A model generated the notes under the pieces. It was not told the DNA's origin. It saw only the letters and a list, made by a program, of their open reading frames with translations, and ran no database searches. Position numbers and translations under genes: made by a program. From assembly GCA_023250755.1 (NCBI GenBank), contig JAHFAC010000004.1, forward strand, positions 8,316-18,413: a stretch of DNA of 10,098 nt. The letters are read 5' to 3'. Below are positions 1 to 7,318 of the stretch, piece after piece; within the stretch, counting starts at the first letter, position 1; each line of letters starts with the position of its first letter. Source of the stretch: Bacteriovoracaceae bacterium. Lineage in GTDB: Bacteria; Bdellovibrionota; UBA1018.

Positions 1-852
1 CTGCTTTTCAATAGCCTGGAGCTCAGCTTTAAACTCGTCTTTTTCACCAAGCTCTTTCTGAATCGCCTGCATTTGCTCGTTGAGGTAGTACTCTTTTTGA
101 GAGCGCTCCATTTGCTTTTTAACCCGGGATCGAATCCGGCGCTCAACTTGAAGAATCTCGATCTCTCCTTGCATCAACTGAAGCAGCTTTTCGAGCCTTT
201 TGGAAGGATCCGTTAGTTCAAGAATTTCTTGCTTGTCCTCTAACTTCAGATTCAAATGAGCGACAATTAAATCAGCCAGTCGAGAAGGGTCATCCAGGTT
301 GCTCAAACTCATCAACATTTCAGGCGGAATACGCTTGTTGAGTTTCACGTAATTTTCAAAAGTGGCTTTAAGGGAGCGGATCAACGCCGCAAGTTCGACT
401 GTATTCTCGATCATTTCTGGAACATCTTCGACCACGGCCTCGATCAAACGATCGTTTTCACTATATTCGACAATTCGAGCCCGTCTTTTTCCTTCGATAA
501 GAACCTTTACTGTATTATCCGGCAGCCGAAGAATCTGAAGAATGGTTCCCAAAGTCCCCACTGAAAAAATATCTTTTTCACCTGGACTCACGGTAGTGGC
601 CTGGCGTTGAGCAACAAGAAAAAGGTCCAATTTTCGATTCACGCACTCTTCTAGTGCATTGATGGATTTCTCTCGTCCAACGAAGAGGGGAACCACCATG
701 TGTGGAAAAATAATGACATCTCGAAGCGGTAACAGGGGAACTCGCAAATTTACTGAAGACCTCCTGTCTTTAGATTCTTTTTGAGACTCTTTTTGAGACT
801 CCTTTTGAGATTCTTTTGAAGCTTCCTTGCCTGATTCCTTGGGGTTGCTCAT
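1..852 (-). CDS. lon: ATP-dependent Lon protease, N-terminal part (runs off left edge)
   Basis: Lon is a cytoplasmic hexameric AAA+ serine protease that degrades misfolded and regulatory proteins. Translating the minus strand from the ATG at 852-850 gives 284 codons before the window ends, about a third of a usual ~800-aa Lon. Visible are the substrate-binding N-domain opening at residues 39-60 ([20 protein letters not shown]), a GTLGTILQI segment typical of the same domain, and the helical [16 protein letters not shown] motif (about 254-269) that precedes the AAA+ module. The Walker motifs and the Ser-Lys dyad lie outside the window. The first 35 residues are an unusual polar tail with four KESQ-like repeats. 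A GAGGG ribosome site sits just before the ATG. A perfect AGGAGG inside the tail may instead serve a TTG start at 747. The family call is very secure; the start is not. Confidence 0.96.
   Translation of the reverse strand, partial: MSNPKESGKEASKESQKESQKESQKESKDRRSSVNLRVPLLPLRDVIIFPHMVVPLFVGREKSINALEECVNRKLDLFLVAQRQATTVSPGEKDIFSVGTLGTILQILRLPDNTVKVLIEGKRRARIVEYSENDRLIEAVVEDVPEMIENTVELAALIRSLKATFENYVKLNKRIPPEMLMSLSNLDDPSRLADLIVAHLNLKLEDKQEILELTDPSKRLEKLLQLMQGEIEILQVERRIRSRVKKQMERSQKEYYLNEQMQAIQKELGEKDEFKAELQAIEKQ
772..819 (-). repeat. 12-bp tandem repeat (4 units) encoding KESQ repeats in Lon N-terminal tail
   Basis: Four head-to-tail 12-bp units lie at 772-783, 784-795, 796-807 and 808-819. 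They differ by only one or two bases each and are in frame with lon. On the coding strand each unit encodes Lys-Glu-Ser-Gln, with the last ending in Lys. Because 12 is a multiple of 3, slippage would change the tail length without breaking the frame. The repeat lies before the first conserved Lon residue, so it forms a charged, probably disordered extension. Confidence 0.85.
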
Positions 853-875
853 AGTCCCTCGATTCTTCTTCTCTT

Positions 876-905
876 ACTACACCATACCTGGGCTCGGAGT
901 GCCAA
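876..905 (-). promoter_or_regulatory. possible sigma-70 type promoter for lon
   Basis: On the minus strand, TTGGCA (900-905) matches the -35 consensus at 5 of 6 positions. TGTAGT (876-881) matches the -10 consensus at 4 of 6, with an 18-bp spacer. It would start a transcript near 869 and leave a leader of about 17 nt before the ATG at 852, including the GAGGG ribosome site. No hairpin plus T-tract terminator is visible between nrnA and lon (853-979), so read-through from nrnA is also possible. Weak evidence: motif match only. Confidence 0.25.
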
Positions 906-979
906 GAGAGAAAAGGCGCCTATGGGCAAATTAGTCTATGGTTTTAACGTGTTATGTCATAGCGATCGGTCATTTACTT

Positions 980-2035
980 CTACTTCCCAAAACGCTCATA
1001 ACTGAGGACCAACCCCTCAATTCGTTTAATCACAGCCTCAACCGTCTTGTCGAGTGAAGCTGAAAGTGCAAGTCCTGCCGCAAACTCGTGACCGCCCCCG
1101 CCCAGCTCCATCGCCACACGATTAATCACCACACGTCCTTTTGATTTGATCGAAACTCGAATCTGATTGTCATCCTCTTCGCGAAAAAAGCAAACTACTT
1201 CTGCATCTTTGAGCAGGAGAAGCAAATTCAAAAAAGATTGAGTATCATCAGCAGAAGCTTGGTGTTTCTTTCTGAGATCAAGAGGCATCTCAAGCCAAGC
1301 AATTTTTCCGGCAGCGGAAATTCGGACGTTTTGAAGCATGTTTCCGAGCAATTGAAGATGGGTCAGCTCTTTAGACGAGTAAATCGCCTGATAAACTTCT
1401 TCGGGATTCACGCCATGCTCAAGCGTCTCAGCCGCAATTTGATGGGCAAGCGCAGTGGTCCGTGAATATCGAAAACTATTAGTGTCAGTCATGACTGAAA
1501 CGTAAAGCCCCAGTGCCACGTCTTTGTTCAACCTCGCAAGTCCGAGTTCTTGAAACACCTTGTAAAGCATTTCACCAATACTGCTTGAGGCAGGGTCGCT
1601 CATCAGAAGAGCGTGCGGAGGATAGGTGATTTCATGTCCACCCACGATTTCTGGGTGATGATCAAAAAATACGATTTTTTTTGCACGAAGTGAGAGCTCA
1701 CTCCAAAGTTTTCCTAATCGCCGAGGGTCATTGGTGTCAATAATCACCCAAAGATCACACGTATCCCAAAGCTCGACCTCTCCTGGTCCCAGGAGAACAA
1801 CACCCTTTGGATCCAAAAAACGATATCGTTTAGGTAATAAATCGGGATTGTAAACACGACATGCCTTGCGTGCCCGCTTCAGATAATGGAACAAAGCCGA
1901 TTCAGCACCCAAGCCATCCCCGTCCGGAAGCGCGTGGGTCGAAATCAACACCCTCTTGGCCTGATCCAACAGTCCCTTGAACTTCAAGAATTCCTTGGAC
2001 TTAGATAACTCAGGAATTTTTTCTTTAGTACTCAA
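980..2035 (-). CDS. nrnA: DHH/DHHA1 family phosphoesterase (oligoribonuclease/pAp phosphatase, NrnA-like)
   Basis: Members of this family degrade nanoRNAs and/or dephosphorylate 3'-phosphoadenosine 5'-phosphate in the cytoplasm; some act on cyclic-dinucleotide breakdown products. The 351-aa protein has the complete metal-binding set: motif I with H34, D38 and D40 (HALPDGDGLG), motif II D100 (IIDTND), the DHH triad 125-127 (FFDHHPE), and motif IV D184 in VMTDTNSFRY. The C-terminal DHHA1 substrate domain ends in GGGGHEFAAG (312-321). Length and motif order fit NrnA. The start is a TTG at 2035-2033, supported by AGGAG about 6 nt upstream. The gene precedes lon on the same strand, with 127 bp between, and diverges from the 126-aa gene over 47 bp. 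The family is sure; the exact substrate cannot be told from sequence. Confidence 0.9.
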   Translation of the reverse strand: MSTKEKIPELSKSKEFLKFKGLLDQAKRVLISTHALPDGDGLGAESALFHYLKRARKACRVYNPDLLPKRYRFLDPKGVVLLGPGEVELWDTCDLWVIIDTNDPRRLGKLWSELSLRAKKIVFFDHHPEIVGGHEITYPPHALLMSDPASSSIGEMLYKVFQELGLARLNKDVALGLYVSVMTDTNSFRYSRTTALAHQIAAETLEHGVNPEEVYQAIYSSKELTHLQLLGNMLQNVRISAAGKIAWLEMPLDLRKKHQASADDTQSFLNLLLLLKDAEVVCFFREEDDNQIRVSIKSKGRVVINRVAMELGGGGHEFAAGLALSASLDKTVEAVIKRIEGLVLSYERFGK

Positions 2036-2082
2036 GCTCAGCTCCTGACTTTCCGAAGCAAGGGGTAGAGGTCATCGCCTGG

Positions 2083-2463
2083 ATGAAACCATCGCTTAAG
2101 GTCCTTGGAAAGAGCTTGGGAAAAACGGCTGAAAAATTTTCCACTCCCCAAAAAACCGACCCTCTTTACATCATCTTTGAACAGCATCTCCTTAATTTTC
2201 AGGATTCAGATGCGGACCGCAAGACATTTATTGGCAACATAGTGCTCGACTATCTGAGTCATCTGCGCCGAATGAATATCACAGTTCCGAAATCCCTGGA
2301 ACAACCGATCATGGACGAGTTGGCTGAGCAAGTGAACACCATATTAGTAAAGAAGATTTACGGATGCTTCAACATTCAGGAATATCAAAAAACTCTTCCT
2401 CCTACTGTGCGGGCTACCGCACGGAAACGGGCAAAAGCGAAGTATAATAAGCTCAGCAGATAG
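2083..2463 (+). CDS. uncharacterised 126-aa protein
   Basis: I do not recognise this protein. It has no signal peptide, membrane segment, cysteine cluster or enzyme motif that I can see. It is rich in Lys/Arg, particularly at the C-terminus (RATARKRAKAKYNKLSR), with mixed predicted helices in the middle (KTFIGNIVLDYLSHLRRMN and ELAEQVNTILVKKIYGCF). A soluble, mostly helical protein with a basic tail, possibly binding nucleic acid or ribosome, is inference only. The ribosome site is weak (AGAGG about 12 nt before the ATG). It is the only rightward gene in the left 7.3 kb. It diverges from the nrnA-like gene and converges on rimK with 40 bp between. Its length, uninterrupted frame and good fit in an otherwise empty gap favour a real gene. 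No convincing terminator hairpin follows, only a T-rich run near 2466-2476. Confidence 0.7.
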   Translation: MKPSLKVLGKSLGKTAEKFSTPQKTDPLYIIFEQHLLNFQDSDADRKTFIGNIVLDYLSHLRRMNITVPKSLEQPIMDELAEQVNTILVKKIYGCFNIQEYQKTLPPTVRATARKRAKAKYNKLSR

Positions 2464-2503
2464 ATTTTCCTTTTTTACTCCAAACACTGGGTCACATTTC
2501 TCG

Positions 2504-3403
2504 CTATTTCCTATTTTTTTTCATCTTTTTTTTGACCTCTGCAATCATGAATCGAATAATCATCCCTGCGATATTGAGACGAGTCGCTTTCTCAATTCCC
2601 TCAAAACCAGGGCTGCTGTTCACCTCGATGACTGCAGGCCCCGAATGAGTTTGCATCAAATCAACGCCAGCAATTTGAAGACCATGAACTCGAGCAGCAC
2701 GAATCGCAACACGCTCATAGGCAGGCGAGAGCTGGACTAATCTTCCCTCACCTCCTTGGTGGATATTTGACCGAAAATCCCCCTCTGCTGCAGTCCTCAT
2801 CATCGCGGCAACGACACGATTTCCGATCACAAAGGCGCGATAATCCCGGCCTGCCCCCTCGGCAATAAACTGCTGAAGAATGACATCTTGATCTAAACCC
2901 CGAAGTGTCTCCAGCACTGAGCCCAGCGAAATCGGGGTATGCACCAGCATCACGCCTACACCTTGGGTCCCTTGGAGTGTTTTAAGAACCACAGGCATCC
3001 CTTTCACCGCTTGAACTGCTAAGCGTAGCCCCCGAGGACTTCGGGTCAATGCCGTAGCCGGAACCTGAAGCCCAGCCTGCGCGAGAAGCTGAAGGCTTCG
3101 CATCTTGTCGCGTGAGTCTGCAATCGCATGAGAAGGGTTGATCACAAACTGCCCAAGAGCCTCAAACTGTTTTACAACTGCAAGCCCATAGGCGGTAATC
3201 GATGCACCAATTCTGGGTAAAATCACATCATATCGAGGCACAAGTTGCGTTCCGACTAAAATCCGGCTTTGAGCACCATCTACGATGAGCTGACATTCTA
3301 GAGGATTGACAATATCGCACTTGGCTCGCGCCTTTCGGGCCTCCTGCAGGAGCCGGCGAATGCTGTGAAGACTTTTATTTCGGGAGAGAATCGCAATATG
3401 CAT
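2504..3403 (-). CDS. rimK: RimK-type ATP-grasp ligase (ribosomal protein S6 glutamylation)
   Basis: RimK adds glutamate residues to the C-terminus of ribosomal protein S6 using ATP. The 299-aa product matches the E. coli enzyme's length of about 300 aa. The start MHIAILSR mirrors the family's usual MKIAILSR, fixing the ATG at 3403. ATP-grasp features are present: RDK (98-100), K141 in VVLKTLQGTQGVGV with its Gly-rich loop (about 145-150), R187 in GRDYRAFV, and metal ligands D248, E260 and N262 in GVDLM...VIEVNSSPGFEGIEK. The last residues are a Lys-rich tail (KKKMKKNRK). It follows hpf by 24 bp, just after a terminator-like hairpin, and no Shine-Dalgarno sequence precedes its ATG. Expression may therefore depend on read-through and reinitiation. 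Some RimK homologues modify other acceptors, so the S6 target is inferred from similarity. Confidence 0.9.
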   Translation of the reverse strand: MHIAILSRNKSLHSIRRLLQEARKARAKCDIVNPLECQLIVDGAQSRILVGTQLVPRYDVILPRIGASITAYGLAVVKQFEALGQFVINPSHAIADSRDKMRSLQLLAQAGLQVPATALTRSPRGLRLAVQAVKGMPVVLKTLQGTQGVGVMLVHTPISLGSVLETLRGLDQDVILQQFIAEGAGRDYRAFVIGNRVVAAMMRTAAEGDFRSNIHQGGEGRLVQLSPAYERVAIRAARVHGLQIAGVDLMQTHSGPAVIEVNSSPGFEGIEKATRLNIAGMIIRFMIAEVKKKMKKNRK

Positions 3404-3415
3404 GGTTATAAGAGC

Positions 3416-3436
3416 AAAAAAAACGCTCTATGAGCG
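3416..3436 (-). terminator. intrinsic terminator/attenuator-like hairpin overlapping hpf stop
   Basis: Read on the minus strand, a 5-bp perfect stem (CGCTC/GAGCG) with loop ATA is followed at once by eight T residues (A-tract at 3416-3423 on the plus strand). The stem includes the last hpf sense codons and overlaps the hpf stop codon (3428-3430). The T-tract ends 12 nt before the rimK start. The form is that of a Rho-independent terminator, though the stem is short. The 3' arm GAGC could also pair with GCTC beyond the T-tract (3412-3415), a possible weak competing fold. Confidence 0.55.
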
Positions 3437-3775
3437 ATCGCCTTTTAGTTTTGCAGCCATGCTTGCGCTCACGCGCCCCTTTCGATGAAGATGATCCTTG
3501 ACGATTTCTTTGTGCTTGCGGAGTTGTTTTTCAATTTTATCCACAGCGAGGTCGATCGAGGCATAGAGATCTTGCGCTTGAGTTTCGCCAAAGTAATCCA
3601 TTCGATTGCCCACCAAATGGCAATGAGCTACACAGGTTTGACGCTCTTTTGTGAAATTCCAAGTGACGGAAATCCGTCCTCGAAAATATTTTTTTAGTTT
3701 TTGTGATTTTTCTGTCGCGTACTCTTTGATTGAATTCGTTGGCTCTAGGTGCTTGAAGCTCATGTTTAAATTCAT
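3428..3775 (-). CDS. hpf: ribosome hibernation-promoting factor, short form (HPF/RaiA family)
   Basis: This family binds the decoding centre of the 30S subunit and stores ribosomes in inactive form when growth stops. The 115-aa protein has the family pattern: an N-terminal strand (MNLNMSFKHLEPTNSIKEY), a central segment with C48/H51/H53, the conserved DLYASIDLAVDKIEKQLRKHKE helix (69-90), and a short basic tail. It lacks the extra C-terminal dimerisation domain of long HPF. An in-frame TTG at 3793 lies upstream, but the strong ribosome site GAGGAGGGAG sits between it and the ATG at 3775. That site is well spaced for the ATG, so I chose 3775. It lies 14 bp downstream of rpoN, and its ribosome site overlaps the rpoN stop, implying one transcript and likely coupling. 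The rpoN-hpf pairing is a classic conserved one. Confidence 0.92.
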   Translation of the reverse strand: MNLNMSFKHLEPTNSIKEYATEKSQKLKKYFRGRISVTWNFTKERQTCVAHCHLVGNRMDYFGETQAQDLYASIDLAVDKIEKQLRKHKEIVKDHLHRKGRVSASMAAKLKGDRS

Positions 3776-3789
3776 AAAAAGCTCCCTCC

Positions 3790-5292
<1,503 letters not shown>

Positions 5293-5353
5293 GTTGCGAT
5301 TCGCTACTCCCTGAGTTTCTCGTTATGACCGTTCAAAATGACCGACTCTGCTT

Positions 5354-6100
5354 TTAAAACTGAAAATCCTCCCCCAAGTAGGCTTCCCGCGCAGCGGGAT
5401 TATGAGCGATTTCCTCAGGGGTCCCTTTGAGAATCATCTTACCATCATTTAGTAAATAACCCAAATCACAAATTGCCAATGTTTCTCGTACGTTATGGTC
5501 AGTAATCAGAACCCCAATTTGTCTTTTCTTTAAGACTTGGATCATTTTTTGAATGTCCCCCACAGCGATCGGATCAATTCCTGCAAAAGGCTCATCTAGC
5601 AAAAGGAATACCGGGTTCAGGGCAAGCGCCCGAGCCACCTCAACTCGACGCCGTTCACCCCCAGAAAGCGTAAAAGCCTTTTGTCGTGCGACTCCTTTTA
5701 AATTAAATTCTTCAAGCAACTGGAAGAGTCGATCATGGCGTTCTGTTTCTGTAAGCGGGAGAGTCTCGAGCACGACTTGGATATTCTCTTCAACTGTCAA
5801 ACGGCGAAAAACAGACGCCTCTTGAGGAAGATAAGCAATTCCTCGCTGTGCGCGCTGATGCATGGGCCATTGGGTGATTTCCAATTCATCCAGATAAACA
5901 TGGCCCGCATCCGCACGAATCAAGCCAATCACCATGTAAAATGAGGTTGTTTTTCCCGCTCCATTCGGGCCAAGCAAGCCAACGACTTGGCCTGAGAGGA
6001 CTTCAAAACTGACGCCATGAACGACCTCACGACCTTTATATTTCTTAAAAAGACCGCTCGCTTTAAGAGTACGGCCCTTATTGTCCTTCGCTGAATGCAT
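5354..6100 (-). CDS. lptB: LPS export ABC transporter ATP-binding protein LptB
   Basis: LptB is the cytoplasmic ATPase of the LptB2FGC machine that extracts LPS from the inner membrane and pushes it along the LptC/LptA bridge. The 248-aa protein has Walker A GPNGAGKTT (44-52), Q-loop Q93 (LPQEASVF), ABC signature LSGGE (145-149), Walker B with VFLLLDEP (164-171), and switch H202 (ITDHNVRETL). The region before Walker A (GLFKKYKGREVVHGVSFEV) and the tail YLGEDF are typical of LptB rather than other ABC ATPases. An in-frame TTG at 6118 would add six residues, but GGTGGAG about 7 nt upstream of the ATG at 6100 supports the shorter form. It overlaps the end of the lptC-lptA gene by 23 bp, indicating translational coupling. 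LptF and LptG are not in the window. Confidence 0.97.
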   Translation of the reverse strand: MHSAKDNKGRTLKASGLFKKYKGREVVHGVSFEVLSGQVVGLLGPNGAGKTTSFYMVIGLIRADAGHVYLDELEITQWPMHQRAQRGIAYLPQEASVFRRLTVEENIQVVLETLPLTETERHDRLFQLLEEFNLKGVARQKAFTLSGGERRRVEVARALALNPVFLLLDEPFAGIDPIAVGDIQKMIQVLKKRQIGVLITDHNVRETLAICDLGYLLNDGKMILKGTPEEIAHNPAAREAYLGEDFQF

Positions 6101-7250
6101 TGCTATGCTCCACCTCAACGATGTCCGTGTCTCGATGCAATAGAATTACATCACCCGTCACGGTATCTTCGTTCTGATACACTTGAGGATACTCTTTTAG
6201 AACAATGACGTTTCGATGAGTATCGAAATCCGCTCTACCGCCTGTCCCATAACGGGTGACCTTGTCTTCGCTGTTAGTTTCATGAATCAGCACATCATCG
6301 TAGGCAACCAAATACTGAAGAAGGTTAGGTGAATTATCATAATTGAGATCCACTTTCCTAGAACGAGCCCTTAAACGAGGCTGGGTCGTATGAACGAAGC
6401 GATCTTCCAGGCGTTTTTTTGGGTCCATCGTAAAGTGTGCCAGCTGCTTTCCACGAAGGATCTGACAATGATCCGACTCAATGGTCGTCCGATCGGGAAC
6501 GGCTGTCTTTTGAGTTTTTCCTTCAAGCCCCTCTTTATTTCTGTCGGGCTCTACCTTAATCATCGTAAATCGAACTGCCTGGGAAAGTTCAATCACCGAT
6601 GTCGCCATATCAAACTCTAATCCGAGGCTATTGAAAATGATCTCTTGTTCCCCAGGTTGGCGACCGTGGCCCTTTACTTCGTAAGTAGGGGGCACCAAAA
6701 CTTGATGTTGATTGGGAAGGTAGCGAAGATACTCACTTTCAGTGGTGAATCCATCAGGGAATTTTGTTTTTACCGCCCCAAAAACCTCAAGATCTCTTTG
6801 AGTCATGAGGAATTTAGCTTCCAAGCCCGCCACCAATGTCACATTTCCATCGGGATTATAAAGATAGGCAACCACTTCTCGTGCATGGACAAGTTTCTCG
6901 CGGTGGTAGAGAAATGCTTTTTTTGCTAACAATTTCCATTGTTTCTGGGTGCCCTGAGTAGAGACATATTGAAATTGATCCACGCTGTACTCAGGAACTC
7001 GATCCAAAGGAATGCCGGTTGCCAGGCTTGCTTGCATATTTTCTCTCAGAACTGAGGGATCTAAGAGAGCCGGAACAGACCCCTCTTCCAGCGAAGAAGG
7101 AGAGAGCGCAACGATTTCAGCAATCACCAAAAAACTCAGTCCACCAATCAAAAAGCGACGAAGATGAAAGCGCTGGGCTAGACTCAAAAAAAGAGCAACC
7201 CAGCCGGTTTGACCTCCGAACGAGGCGTTTGTTTCACCTAAAAGACCCAT
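6078..7250 (-). CDS. LptC-LptA fusion protein, LPS transport bridge
   Basis: LptC anchors in the inner membrane and passes LPS to LptA, which spans the periplasm; normally these are separate genes. This 390-aa protein has a short N-terminal cytoplasmic stretch and one membrane helix (about 33-50, FLIGGLSFLVIAEIVALS). An LptC-type domain follows (about 85-232), including AKKAFLYHREKLVHAREVV and EVFGAVKTKFPDGFTTESEYLRY. After a charged linker (about 233-252) comes an LptA/OstA-like beta-jellyroll (about 253-385), with TIESDHCQI, VDLNYDN and ADFDTHRNVIVLKEYPQVYQ followed by TVTGDVILLHR. Typical LptC is about 190 aa and LptA about 185 aa, so the length fits both. There is no second signal peptide or internal start for LptA. 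An in-frame TAA lies 12 bp before the ATG, so the start cannot be further upstream. It overlaps lptB. The LptC part is clear; the LptA part is very likely. Confidence 0.88.
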   Translation of the reverse strand: MGLLGETNASFGGQTGWVALFLSLAQRFHLRRFLIGGLSFLVIAEIVALSPSSLEEGSVPALLDPSVLRENMQASLATGIPLDRVPEYSVDQFQYVSTQGTQKQWKLLAKKAFLYHREKLVHAREVVAYLYNPDGNVTLVAGLEAKFLMTQRDLEVFGAVKTKFPDGFTTESEYLRYLPNQHQVLVPPTYEVKGHGRQPGEQEIIFNSLGLEFDMATSVIELSQAVRFTMIKVEPDRNKEGLEGKTQKTAVPDRTTIESDHCQILRGKQLAHFTMDPKKRLEDRFVHTTQPRLRARSRKVDLNYDNSPNLLQYLVAYDDVLIHETNSEDKVTRYGTGGRADFDTHRNVIVLKEYPQVYQNEDTVTGDVILLHRDTDIVEVEHSNAFSEGQ

Positions 7251-7264
7251 CCTTTCAATTTACC

Positions 7265-7291
7265 CATTTTCTCGCTTCCAGGGAGAAAATG
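7265..7291. promoter_or_regulatory. perfect 9-bp inverted repeat in divergent lpt/mevalonate intergenic region
   Basis: CATTTTCTC (7265-7273) and GAGAAAATG (7283-7291) are exact reverse complements separated by 9 bp (GCTTCCAGG). The dyad fills almost half of the 57-bp gap between the divergent lptC-lptA and fni starts. Its position suggests an operator for a dimeric regulator acting on both operons, or a stem in either leader RNA. There is no T-tract after either arm, so it is not an intrinsic terminator. The sequence is certain; the role is inference. Confidence 0.5.
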
Positions 7292-7318
7292 TTGTAGTTT
7301 CGGTCAAATGGATATCAA
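7291..7318 (-). promoter_or_regulatory. possible promoter for the lptCA-lptB-rpoN-hpf cluster
   Basis: Minus-strand TTGATA (7313-7318) and TACAAC (7291-7296) each match 4-5 of 6 consensus positions, with a 16-bp spacer. Transcription would start near 7284, inside the inverted repeat, giving a leader of about 34 nt. The cluster must have a promoter around here because the DNA upstream is the antisense strand of fni. Low confidence: pattern match plus position only. Confidence 0.25.

Noticed and set aside
896..905. GAGTGCCAA on the plus strand resembles half of a CIRCE (HrcA) heat-shock operator upstream of lon.
   Set aside because: The other half-site is absent at the expected 9-bp spacing, and a 9-mer with one mismatch is expected by chance about twice per 10 kb.
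912..950. Minus-strand GTTAAAA then CCCATAGG about 15 bp later, a loose sigma-32-like promoter before lon.
   Set aside because: Several key positions differ from consensus, and the heat-shock expectation for lon biased the search. Not strong enough to list as a feature.
3405..3410. TATAAC just before the rimK ATG as a -10 box for a leaderless rimK transcript.
   Set aside because: The start would fall a few bases inside the ATG, and there is no -35 match 16-18 bp upstream because that stretch is the terminator-like hairpin and T-tract.
3434..3441. GCGATCGC octamer, similar to the cyanobacterial HIP1 repeat.
   Set aside because: Only a single full copy was noticed, and the gene content is not cyanobacterial.
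5325..5344. Direct repeat ATGACCG (5325-5331 and 5338-5344) between lptB and rpoN.
   Set aside because: Only two 7-bp copies, with a third similar string elsewhere by chance; no palindrome or promoter geometry to give it a role.
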